A stretch of 64,000 nt of DNA, taken from assembly GCA_014905825.1 (NCBI GenBank), contig JACGCN010000055.1:186001-250000 (forward strand), given 5' to 3'. The stretch comes from Lyophyllum atratum. Its lineage: Eukaryota > Basidiomycota > Agaricomycetes > Agaricales > Lyophyllaceae. The position numbers and the translations under genes were made by a program. The notes under the pieces are model-generated. The model ran no database searches and had not been told where the DNA came from. It saw only the letters and a program-made list of their open reading frames with translations. Shown here in pieces: positions 8,798 to 18,351 of this stretch (positions are counted from its first letter, which is position 1; each line of letters starts with the position of its first letter).

Positions 8798-11700
8798 CAC
8801 TCGTAGAGAAGTACGAAGACAACGAACATTGCATACTATCAGTTAGAAGAGAGATCTTGACAGAATTAAACTTACAGCTGAAAAGAAGAAGAGACGAGGC
8901 CAGGGATTCACTTATCATAGCGGGCGAAGGGGTACCTCCATTACCTCTTTGGGGTCCAATCGGAAAATCGAACGACTATTGGATACCTAACGATTTCGAA
9001 ATAGTAGGAGCATGCTACCGGCAGGAGGTTGAAATGTTTCTAGCGCACCTCGCGTCGCATCACAAGTTCAGAAAGGATCAGGCGGGATCTAAGCGATCTG
9101 ATAAGCAAAAAGATCAATCAGAAACCCGTGAGGAAGGGATTACCGAACCTGCTGACCCCGGAAGCATCTCGAGAATGGGATATCGCAATCATCAGTCGGG
9201 AGTTCGCTCAGGGACAGAAAAATTCAAAAATCAGAATGCTTCTATTTTTGGTAAACCGACACAAAACAACGCGTCTCGAAGAATGATGGATCTTTTCGGG
9301 GAAAGATCTGATAAAGGACGGGAGACCCCTCCCCATCTGTCAGGAAGTTCAAGGTTAAGCGGGTACAACACAGACAACGAGGCCGACAAGCCTGATGAGA
9401 GGAAGCACCAACGACGATCTCGTGGTAACGGACCACCTGGACCATCTGATGATGGGAGTAGTGACTCAGATGGAACCTCACCTCGCAAGCCATTCAGACC
9501 TCCAAAAACTGATAAAGACGCGAAGAAACGAGGCAGTAAGGTAACACGAGATTCGGAGATTGGTAAGGCCGATGTTAAGCGTGAAATGCAATTCGATTAT
9601 AAATTGAAGATTGATACGATACCTCACTGGGATGGAGATGTGGATACTTTGGGCCGTTGGTTAACAAAAATCAACGTTATTTCCGAGCAGTCTAAGACCG
9701 TATTCCAACAGTTAGGATCATTAGTTCCACAACGGTTAAAAGGAAGTGCTGAAACGTGGTACTATAGTCAACACAAGGCAAAACGTGCTGAATCAGAAGC
9801 GAATTGGGGTACCTTGCGAGAAGCGATTGGAGCCTACTACATGAACAGATCGTTTATGGATAAGCAAAAGGCTCGTGCTAACAAAGCTTACTATCGAGAT
9901 TATGGACATACTCGAGAGACCCCAAGTGACTACGTGATTCGAAAGAGGGAGATGATCGAGCTCGTCTATGACTATACCGACAGGGAGATCATTAACGAGA
10001 TAATGAGCAACGTACCAGCACATTGGACTACAATATTGACTCCCCATTTGTACGAAGATTTGGAAGAATTCCAGATAGCGGTTAAATATTATGAAGACCA
10101 TCTTATTAAAATGGACGGAAATCGGTACACGCGGCAGGATTATGGTTACTCTAATAACAACAGAGAATCGAATAACAATACGAAGGAAGCCTATCAGGGT
10201 TTTAAAACTGCAAGAACTAACTTAGTGGGTTGGAGTAAAGCAACATCGAATCCCGAATTTCCTAAGGACGATTCGACTGTCTCCCCACGAGCTACACCCG
10301 AGGATAAAGGTGCACGACCATGTCGACACTGCGGAAGCGGTAAACATTGGGACAATGAGTGTAAATATTCGCGGAAGGGAAACAGAAAGGCGCGAGTTAA
10401 TTTAATTAAGGTCGACGACGAAGAGATTACGGCTCAAGAAGAGTACGATGAATTGTATTACGACTTACCTTCAGACGACGAGAAGGATTCGGGTTTTGAC
10501 AACCCCCTTCAGACATTTTCCCACGATACTCAGGAAGTCGAGTATGAACAGGAACTGGAGGGGGGGAACCATCAATCAACTTCAAACTCATTCAATACTC
10601 AAACAAAGCCACTTACTTCAAGGAAGTTTACCTCTAACAAATTCTTTAAACCAGCCTTAAATAAGAAATCGCGGAGACGGTTTGCAAGAGATATAAACAG
10701 GACGGCTTACCGAGCAGAGGGAGAAAGGTCGGAGGAACGATTGATTCGACTGAAAAGGATCATGGCGAGACCGCCGGGTTGTTCATTCCTAGGAGCTAGA
10801 GCAACTACAGTCTCAGCTACCATTAACGGAAGGGATAGCGAACCCATACCAGTTATCATCGACTCGGGATCCGATATCACGCTTATATCACAAAAGATGC
10901 TCGATACACTAGTAAAACCCCCTAAAGTAAGAACCGGTCAGCGAATCAACTTGATTCAAGTAACGGGTAACGCCACAATCTCGGGATACGTGGTCCTAGA
11001 TCTATTTTTGGAGACGGAAGACGGACCCGTGCAGATCGAAGTTGAGGCGTATGTTGTTAAGGGAATGACAACTCCGTTTATCCTCGGGAATGACTTCACT
11101 GAACAATATTCAATGTCCATTTCTAGGAATCATGAAGGAGATACTTACCTCGTCCTGGGAGAGTCGGGAAGATCAATCAAGGTGACGGGAAGCCTCACTC
11201 CGGAATACAGAGACGACGAAGGACATGCATTCAAAATCAGAACACGACCAGATACCACTAGCAGGATTGCTAAGACAAGAGCGCATCGGCTGGGACAGAA
11301 TATTAAAAAAAAGCAAGTCAGACGCTTAAAAGATCGAAGCGTACGTTCGTCTATGCAAGTATCGATCCCGCCTAAAACTTCTCGAGAGATACCAGTATAC
11401 ATTACTTATCCATTCAAATCAGAAACTGTATACATCGAAAGGTCAATATCAACGAATAGGAATACCGAGGATGTGTACGGCTCACCGGACACTTTGACCC
11501 GACGAGATAATCCCACGCTTCACATCTCGAATTTCTCAACATTTCCAGTCACTATATCAGCGGGCCAAGTACTAGGTATAGCTCAGGACCCAAATACATG
11601 GTTAGAAAAGGATAGCATGATTTCAGAGGAGGAGCGAGCTAAACGAAAAACGCATGCAAATCTTATCAGAAGCCTGATATGCCAACGAGACCATGGATTA

Positions 11701-14700
11701 GGGTTAGGAGTTACGAACACGGTCACTAGCGAAGTTAACATAGGTTTCAATCCTACATTAGGATTAGGAATTAACGAAGATCCTCTGGCTGAGAAAGCAG
11801 TGGAAGGAGGACCGAAGACTGCCGAAACTCCAGAAGAGTACCCTGAGGAAACCCAATTACTTAGCGAACTCGACTTCTGTAAAGAATTGAAACAAGAGTC
11901 ACGAGAAAAGCTCGTCGAAGTTATCATTAGGAACAAAGAAGTCTTTGGGCTGAACGGGAAACTAGGGAATTATGACACATTAGTCGACATTCCACTTCTG
12001 CCTGATGTCAAACCAATCTCGATTCCGCCATTCGCTACATCCCCAGCGAATAGAGAAATCATTGATAAGCAAATGGACTCATGGATCAGTTTAGGAGTAA
12101 TCGAACCTTCACGAAGTCCATGGGCCGCGCCAGTTTTCATAGTCTACCGGGGAACGAAGCCGCGAATGGTGATAGATCTTCGAAGATTAAACGAGTCGGT
12201 GATCCCAGATGAGTTTCCCCTTCCGAGGCAAGAAGAGATACTACAGTCATTAGCAGGGAGTCAATATCTATCAACATTAGATGCGCTAGCCGGATTTACG
12301 CAACTATCAATCGATCCCAAAGACAAAGAAAAGTTAGCCTTTAGGACTCACCGAGGACTTTATCATTTCAATCGTATGCCCTTCGGGTATCGAAACGGTC
12401 CAGCTGTGTTTCAGAGAGTAATGCAAGGAGTCCTAGCTCCATTTCTATGGATATTCGCGTTAGTGTATATCGATGATATAGTAATTTTCTCTCAAACCTT
12501 CGAGGACCACCTAAAACACATTGATGAGGTACTCAAAGCGATAGCCAACTCAAAGATTACCTTATCACCCTCAAAATGTCACTTCGGATATCAGTCGCTT
12601 CTATTATTAGGTCAGAAAGTTTCAAGATTGGGGTTATCGACGCACAAAGAGAAGGTCAAGGCGATAATAGAGTTAGAGGAACCACGCAACGTTCAAACTC
12701 TACAGATGTTCTTAGGAATGATGGTATATTTTTCGGGATACATACCTTTCTATGCGTGGATCGCGCACCCCTTATTTCAGCTGTTGAAGAAAGGATGTAA
12801 ATGGAGTTGGGGACCGAGAGAACAGGAAGCTTATGAGTTATGCAAACAGGTTCTAACGGAGGCGCCTGTACGGGCTCATGCCATGCCTGGCTTACCTTAC
12901 AGGGTTTACTCAGACGCCTGTGATTTTGGATTAGCAGCTATCCTTCAGCAAGTTCAGCCAATTAAAATCAGAGACTTGCGCGGGACAAAAACTTACGAAA
13001 AATTAGAAAAGGCATTCAAGAGCGGTGAACCTGTCCCGGAATTGGTGGTACATTTAGTGAAAGAAGACAGCGACGTACCTGTTGATGCAAAATGGGGAGA
13101 AACCTTCGAGGATACCGTTGTATTCATCGAGCGGGTCATCGCGTACTGGTCCCGAGTGCTTCAATCAGCGGAAAGAAACTATTCCCCTACTGAGAGAGAA
13201 GCATTAGCATTAAAGGAGGGATTAATCAAATTTCAACCGTATCTCGAAGGAGAAAGGATCTTCGCAATTACCGATCATGCAGCGTTAACCTGGAGTAAGA
13301 CTTTCCAAAATGTAAATCGCAGATTACTCACCTGGGGGCTAGTGTTCTCAGCATTTCCGAATATGAAAATTATTCATCGAGCAGGACGCGTACATTCTAA
13401 CGTAGATCCCGTGTCACGATTGAGACGACGGATGCCTTATCAAGACGGTCCTGGAGTAGACGCAACGGAAAGCCTTAACCTGAAAACGACTGAGGACCCC
13501 CTAAGGAATATGTACGATGAATTAGGACCAAGATTCGAGGAAAAATTACTCACCGTAGCAACAAACTACGTGCTTACCGAACACGAGATTAGAAGTGAGG
13601 ATGATCATTGTGAAGTAATGATCGACCTAGAAGCGGAAGAAGCAGATGCAATAACCATACCTTACGAGACTACGAAATCTTATTCGGTTACAATTGGCAT
13701 TGATGAAGACGAGGTAAAGAAATGGAGAACAGCATACCTAAGTGACCCGCACTTCTCAAAGGTACTAAGTTCGATAGGAACCGACGACCCAGACACGCCC
13801 ACGTATCCCCAATATCATTACAGCGAGAAGGGATTAATCTTCTTCGAGGATGGGCTGGGAAACACAAGACTTTGTGTACCTGAAGGTTTAAAAAATGAAT
13901 TAATGAACGAAATACATGATACTCCGAGTGAAGCTGCTCACGGAGGGTATTATAAAACTTATAATCGCATCAGCGGCACATATTACTGGCCTAAGATGTC
14001 GAGGGATATCAAGAGATTCGTTCAAACCTGCGATATTTGTCAAAAATCAAAACCGAAACGACACGCACCATTAGGACTCCTACAATCCATTCCGATACCA
14101 AGCCAACCGTTTGAGGTAGTCAGCATGGATTTTATCCCTGAATTACCGGAATCAAATGGATTCGATAACATTTTGGTAATAGTTGATAAACTTACGAAAT
14201 ATGCGATTTTCATACCAACCACTACAACTATCACCGAGGACGGAACGGCGCGACTGTTTTTTCATCATGTCATATCCAAATATGGAATACCGCGCCAAGT
14301 GATAACCGATCGTGATACGCGATGGAAGGGAGACTTCTGGAAGGAACTTTGTCGGCTGATGGGAACACAGAGAGCCCTGACGACGTCATACCATCCGCAA
14401 GCCGACGGACAGACGGAGATAATGAACCAATACCTGGAAATCGCGTTAAGAGCATATGTTGGCCCAGAAAGAAATGATTGGGCAGACTTACTAGACGTCT
14501 TAGAACTCTCCTACAACACTGCACCACATACAGCCACCGGGTTTTCTCCGGCTTACTTGTTGCGCGGGTTCCATCCAAACACGAGGTCGACCCTGATACA
14601 CAGCCAGGAGGGAATCGCGAGACCGGCTAACTCAATGGAGGAAGGACTCGCGGAAACCTTGCACGAGAAAGCATTAAATATGATGGAAGGGTTCGAAGCG

Positions 14701-15267
14701 AACCGTAAGCGCGCGATAGACGCTCTAACCGTAGGGCAGGCATTTCAGAAGCGCGCCTACAATAACGGAAGATTGAATATTGAATTTTCGGAAGGAGATA
14801 AGATCTTGATTAATCCTCACTCTTTGAAATTACTTAAGAAGTTGAGCGGAAGGGGACAGAAGTTGTTAATGAAATACGATGGCCCATTTGAGATATCGGA
14901 AAAAATTAGCCCTGTGGCGTATCGCATACGAATGCCGCCGTCGTATGGAATTCACCCAGTGATCAACATTGCCCACCTGGAAAAATATCACGAGTCCCCG
15001 AAAGAATTAGGCGACAGACCACAGAAGGCTTTGAACCGTGAGGACTTCGACAACGAGGATGATTATGACGTAGAAAAAATAGTAGGAGAATCTTGGAGAA
15101 AGGGACGCAACGGTAGGCGGATTCCGATATACCGGACACGGTACCTAGGCTATGGACCCGAACACGACCTATGGCACACTGCAGACGGACTGAGGAATGC
15201 GCACTTCGCGCTGAGGGATTGGCTAGATCAAAGGAAGAAACGAGGCGCTGCAAATAGACGGAAATAA
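8755..15267 (+). CDS. Gag-pol polyprotein (capsid, protease, RT, RNase H, integrase, chromodomain)
   Basis: One uninterrupted frame of about 2,170 codons. Order by nucleotide position: capsid-like gag about 9590-10130; zinc knuckle CX2CX4HX4C at 10321-10362; aspartic protease active site DSGSD at 10861-10875; reverse transcriptase with YIDD at 12466-12477; RNase H starting at YSDACDFG near 12907; integrase with an H-H-C-C zinc region (about 13915-14045, CDICQ) and catalytic residues in VSMDF, TDRDTRW and DGQTEIMN; and a C-terminal chromodomain (about 15070-15240, with VEKIVGE and GYGPEHDLWH). No stop or key-residue loss was found, so the enzymes look intact. There is no own ATG at the beginning, consistent with expression as an extension of the first gag block. 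Chromodomains usually steer integration to heterochromatin. Confidence 0.93.
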   Translation: MHFVEELFQLDRVLTLVEKYEDNEHCILSVRREILTELNLQLKRRRDEARDSLIIAGEGVPPLPLWGPIGKSNDYWIPNDFEIVGACYRQEVEMFLAHLASHHKFRKDQAGSKRSDKQKDQSETREEGITEPADPGSISRMGYRNHQSGVRSGTEKFKNQNASIFGKPTQNNASRRMMDLFGERSDKGRETPPHLSGSSRLSGYNTDNEADKPDERKHQRRSRGNGPPGPSDDGSSDSDGTSPRKPFRPPKTDKDAKKRGSKVTRDSEIGKADVKREMQFDYKLKIDTIPHWDGDVDTLGRWLTKINVISEQSKTVFQQLGSLVPQRLKGSAETWYYSQHKAKRAESEANWGTLREAIGAYYMNRSFMDKQKARANKAYYRDYGHTRETPSDYVIRKREMIELVYDYTDREIINEIMSNVPAHWTTILTPHLYEDLEEFQIAVKYYEDHLIKMDGNRYTRQDYGYSNNNRESNNNTKEAYQGFKTARTNLVGWSKATSNPEFPKDDSTVSPRATPEDKGARPCRHCGSGKHWDNECKYSRKGNRKARVNLIKVDDEEITAQEEYDELYYDLPSDDEKDSGFDNPLQTFSHDTQEVEYEQELEGGNHQSTSNSFNTQTKPLTSRKFTSNKFFKPALNKKSRRRFARDINRTAYRAEGERSEERLIRLKRIMARPPGCSFLGARATTVSATINGRDSEPIPVIIDSGSDITLISQKMLDTLVKPPKVRTGQRINLIQVTGNATISGYVVLDLFLETEDGPVQIEVEAYVVKGMTTPFILGNDFTEQYSMSISRNHEGDTYLVLGESGRSIKVTGSLTPEYRDDEGHAFKIRTRPDTTSRIAKTRAHRLGQNIKKKQVRRLKDRSVRSSMQVSIPPKTSREIPVYITYPFKSETVYIERSISTNRNTEDVYGSPDTLTRRDNPTLHISNFSTFPVTISAGQVLGIAQDPNTWLEKDSMISEEERAKRKTHANLIRSLICQRDHGLGLGVTNTVTSEVNIGFNPTLGLGINEDPLAEKAVEGGPKTAETPEEYPEETQLLSELDFCKELKQESREKLVEVIIRNKEVFGLNGKLGNYDTLVDIPLLPDVKPISIPPFATSPANREIIDKQMDSWISLGVIEPSRSPWAAPVFIVYRGTKPRMVIDLRRLNESVIPDEFPLPRQEEILQSLAGSQYLSTLDALAGFTQLSIDPKDKEKLAFRTHRGLYHFNRMPFGYRNGPAVFQRVMQGVLAPFLWIFALVYIDDIVIFSQTFEDHLKHIDEVLKAIANSKITLSPSKCHFGYQSLLLLGQKVSRLGLSTHKEKVKAIIELEEPRNVQTLQMFLGMMVYFSGYIPFYAWIAHPLFQLLKKGCKWSWGPREQEAYELCKQVLTEAPVRAHAMPGLPYRVYSDACDFGLAAILQQVQPIKIRDLRGTKTYEKLEKAFKSGEPVPELVVHLVKEDSDVPVDAKWGETFEDTVVFIERVIAYWSRVLQSAERNYSPTEREALALKEGLIKFQPYLEGERIFAITDHAALTWSKTFQNVNRRLLTWGLVFSAFPNMKIIHRAGRVHSNVDPVSRLRRRMPYQDGPGVDATESLNLKTTEDPLRNMYDELGPRFEEKLLTVATNYVLTEHEIRSEDDHCEVMIDLEAEEADAITIPYETTKSYSVTIGIDEDEVKKWRTAYLSDPHFSKVLSSIGTDDPDTPTYPQYHYSEKGLIFFEDGLGNTRLCVPEGLKNELMNEIHDTPSEAAHGGYYKTYNRISGTYYWPKMSRDIKRFVQTCDICQKSKPKRHAPLGLLQSIPIPSQPFEVVSMDFIPELPESNGFDNILVIVDKLTKYAIFIPTTTTITEDGTARLFFHHVISKYGIPRQVITDRDTRWKGDFWKELCRLMGTQRALTTSYHPQADGQTEIMNQYLEIALRAYVGPERNDWADLLDVLELSYNTAPHTATGFSPAYLLRGFHPNTRSTLIHSQEGIARPANSMEEGLAETLHEKALNMMEGFEANRKRAIDALTVGQAFQKRAYNNGRLNIEFSEGDKILINPHSLKLLKKLSGRGQKLLMKYDGPFEISEKISPVAYRIRMPPSYGIHPVINIAHLEKYHESPKELGDRPQKALNREDFDNEDDYDVEKIVGESWRKGRNGRRIPIYRTRYLGYGPEHDLWHTADGLRNAHFALRDWLDQRKKRGAANRRK

Positions 15268-15390
15268 CGCGTCTTCAACATTATTTAAGGAGCACAAATC
15301 TTAGAACAAAAATCAACGAATTCATCGTGCTCGAATTCCCCAACACCAGCTTCACTTCCCATAAATCTCAACCTATCAATCTAAATCACT

Positions 15391-16374
15391 ATGTCTAGCC
15401 AAACCTACTCTCCTCACAACTCCCAACTCAATCTGCTCGCTACGCAACTCGTCCAACAGGTTACCAACTCAGTGTCGCCTTTATTCCGCGCCCTCTCTGC
15501 GCAAGATATCCTTCCCATTATCATTAACGGTGTCGATCTCGGGTGCATCGTCAAGCCCGACATTGCGGTGGTCATGTTTCAAACGCTTGAGCATCTCGCG
15601 TACAACATCGCCGGCGCTGCCAACCACGCCTTACCTCAGGTACTTATAATATTAAAACTCTCGTACAATCCCGTTCTCAACCACGCTTTACCTCAGACCG
15701 GTGACCGTCCATCTCTATTCATTCACCATGTTATGTTCCGAGAGTTGGGACTGGCACCACCGCGCCTTCTCAGCATGCCGTGCATGGTCACTGGGGTCAA
15801 CCCTCTATTTACTCGGTTCTCCCGAGACGACTTGAATGCTCTGTACAAGGAACTTCAGGTACTTAATAATCCGTGCTCTACGAAACCTATCGCTGATATA
15901 TACCGTGAATAGATCGCAGGACGTGAAGCGATCAATTGGATCGTTCATGCACGAATCCGTACGGCTCAGCTGGGACTCGATGCTTCGTGGGTTTGGGGCG
16001 GCGTACCTAACTATGGGCCTGCGTTTAATTTCAACGGAGTTCGATGGGAACGACAGGGTCGTACCGACAGCGAACCACCCTCTAACAACACCAACGCCCT
16101 CATTCTTCATCCAGTCCTCTCTAGTGCTGACGCTCGCGCGGAGACCTATAACAATTTGGTTTCTCCTGCTCAAATCGACCTCGGAAACAATATCTATTCA
16201 CGTACCTCCTCGGCGACATCGAGCACGTCCACCCTCGCATCCACCAGTACATCGTCCTTGGCTTCAGGGTATTCGACGCTCGCTACCGAGGACGCCGGTT
16301 CGGTTAAAGAGGAATCGATGGAGCAGGAACTGGAATTCGATGACATCGAAATGACAGGTGAGGAAAGTGAGTAG
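15391..16374 (+). CDS. Accessory protein of unknown function inside the retroelement (two apparent introns)
   Basis: I do not recognise this protein. Exons 15391-15639, 15697-15858 and 15913-16374 give 290 residues. Intron 1 (57 nt) is in frame and stop-free, so it could also be read through (309 residues). Intron 2 (54 nt) ends in an in-frame TAG and must be removed for the full product. Both begin GTACTTA and end in AG. The product has a helical-looking N-terminal half, a middle with WIVHARIRTAQLGLD and WVWGGVPNYGPAFNFNGVRW, then a Ser/Thr/Ala-rich linker and a very acidic C-terminus (ELEFDDIEMTGEESE). There is no signal peptide or membrane helix, so it is not an envelope protein although it sits where env genes do. 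It begins 123 bp after pol and ends about 10 bp before the polypurine tract. Confidence 0.7.
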
Positions 16375-16381
16375 AAGCATG

Positions 16382-16397
16382 AAGGCAGGGGGGGGTA
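16382..16397 (+). other. Polypurine tract (plus-strand primer)
   Basis: AAGGCAGGGGGGGGTA-type purine run ending directly at the 3' LTR start, in the expected place for plus-strand DNA priming. Confidence 0.8.
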
Positions 16398-17265
16398 TGT
16401 TGTGGTGTAGCGTACATTGTTACTTACTCGCCATTTACCTCCAGTTTCTACTCACAAAGGTTTCATATTTCGTTTATCACTTCACATGTACTTTTAAAGG
16501 AGTTATCATTTCGTCTCCATTCTCACTATGTTTACCATTACGACTTCATTACAAAGTGCTACCTTCGTTATCTACAGACTAGAGTAGCGGCGCAAGCAGA
16601 GTCATTGATCTAACTCAGCCAAGTGCAATGCCGAGAAAGCCGAACCAAACACGACATTGCCAAACAAGAGTGTTCAGCAGGTACCAGCAACGTGACGTAT
16701 GCGCGACGATCCAACTCAGCCAACTGACAACACCGAGAAAGCCGAGCCAAACATGGTATTGACAAACAACCTGAGATTCGGGGAATCGCCGGACTCGTGG
16801 TAAAACACGCGCATCACGCCGAAATCCCCGAACGCAAGGTAAAGGCGCGATTCAAAGGATGCACCGCGCGTGTTCGGCCTCGGACAAGGCATGCCCGAGA
16901 CCGAAGCTAGTAGGGTATATAAACTACAGTAGTAGCATGAATAAGATCACCTTTTTTACCCCAATAACATTGTGTGAACTCAGTTCCATTAAAGAATTTT
17001 AGATTCTTAAAGACTTATCATTGAAATCATCAATATTGCTTCGCGCTATTGATAATTTTATCTTGGGAACGTATACTATTGCTACGCGCTAGTATCCTCA
17101 AGTCAACGATAAGTATTTACGGTTTTAAACTCTTTAGAACGACTTTAAGTACAATTTTATCGGAGATATCTAGGATTCACTACAAACTACTTAAGACTAT
17201 CTAGTAGTACAAATCCTAGACGCGTATATTCAACGAATACACCAGAATTACGCTGGACCATAACA
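16398..17265 (+). repeat. 3' LTR
   Basis: Reads the same as the 5' LTR from TGTTGTGG to CATAACA except for one T fewer in the run at 17123-17126. It is followed directly by the right GCAGC duplication. Confidence 0.95.
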
Positions 17266-17270
17266 GCAGC
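17266..17270. repeat. Target site duplication, right copy (GCAGC)
   Basis: Exact copy of 7374-7378, placed directly after the terminal CA of the 3' LTR. Confidence 0.9.
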
Positions 17271-18351
17271 CCTAGATTTGAGGCTCAAATCTGGTTAAAT
17301 CCTAGGTGGAATATAGGGGTTTCACCCTCAGTGGGGAATGGGGGATCCGAGGTGAGGTCGGACACAAATTTCTGGTTTTGTGCGTAAGATGTACGTGCCA
17401 TTCATACTTGTCAAAGGTGTGGAAATTCTATATGTACATTGCTGAAACCCCATATGGCCTGGGCACTAGAACCTGGGATTTTTGCAGCTCTATGAACTTG
17501 CCTACACCTGCCGGACACTGAGTCTCAGACTTTGTTCAATGAGGTTACCAAGCTATGTGGTATACCGAGGTTCACGGAGCTGGACTTGTCATTTACGAAT
17601 TCCAGACTCGGTCGCATGTGACCAGAACATCAGCCCGACTATATGCAGATAGTGATGATTACCGGTTTGAGGCATGACGAACCAGGCCGAACAGGGAAAC
17701 TGGTGTTGGGATATCCCCGTTCTTATCCCTACATCCGTTCACGTGACTCATATGTATACTCGCCATCTTCTTGCCTGTCATCCTCAGTTGTTCTTCCCAT
17801 TCTCCCAGACACTGAGGATGTACGTATATATACTCGCTATCGATATCTTCCTTACTCAAAGACTCAATCCATAGCTCATTCTGTTCTGTGTGTCAGATAT
17901 AATGACAAGTTGTTCTTCCCATTCTCGCAGGCACTGAGGATCTCATTCTGTTCTGTGTGTCAGATCTTTCGGGCCATCAACCGATGCAGCGGCATCACGG
18001 CACCTGCTGGCCATGTTTGGTGATTAGTGAGAATGAAGAGGATAAATGCTTTATTTGAACTCTTGTTCAGACGACCTCAAGACATCTCCTTATCAGTGTG
18101 CAACCACACAAAATGAAAAGATTGGATACTTCTCGAAAACCTCGATCAACAAGTGTTCAAACAATGGGAAAATTTCATTTTATTTTATTCAGGAATAGTT
18201 AAGAAAAACTTAAACATTCTATTTCATTTTTCTAGAAAAAGACTGAACATATTTCTCAAGAAAATGAATTAGAAATCACAAGACATTCTTTTAATGTCTA
18301 TTTCTCAAGGAAATAGTCGACCACATCGCAACCGTCAGATGAGGGCCTTTC
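17271..18351. other. Right flank of the retroelement, small repeats, no supported gene
   Basis: Begins with a near-perfect palindrome (17274-17292, arms AGATTTGAG and CTCAAATCT). From 17787 to 17965 two short units alternate: GTTGTTCTTCCCATTCTC..ACTGAGGA at 17787-17818 and 17909-17940, and CTCATTCTGTTCTGTG..CAGAT at 17875-17898 and 17942-17965. The stretch 18170-18300 is AT-rich and carries the 3' side of the NLR gene. No coding frame is convincing. Confidence 0.45.

Larger units (their letters stand above)
7379..17265 (+). mobile_element. Complete Ty3/gypsy LTR retrotransposon of the chromovirus type, with an extra 3' gene
   Basis: 9,887 bp bounded by 869 and 868 bp LTRs and flanked by GCAGC duplications. 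The order inside is: tRNA-primer site at 8249-8267, gag start (8315), gag-pol (8755-15267) with zinc knuckle, aspartic protease, reverse transcriptase, RNase H, integrase and chromodomain, a separate spliced gene (15391-16374), and a G-rich polypurine tract at 16382-16397. By eye the two LTRs differ only in the length of one T run (8104-8108 against 17123-17126), so insertion was recent. The main ORF has no internal stop over 6.4 kb. The only visible damage is a one-base frame break between the first gag block and gag-pol at 8760-8763. Confidence 0.95.

Noticed and set aside
8740..8800. Canonical -1 programmed frameshift signal in gag
   Set aside because: No X-XXY-YYZ heptamer in the correct phase and no clear downstream pseudoknot; a missing T is simpler.
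15391..16374. Reading the accessory gene as a retroviral-type envelope
   Set aside because: It is in the env position but has no signal peptide, membrane helix or cysteine pattern of an envelope protein.
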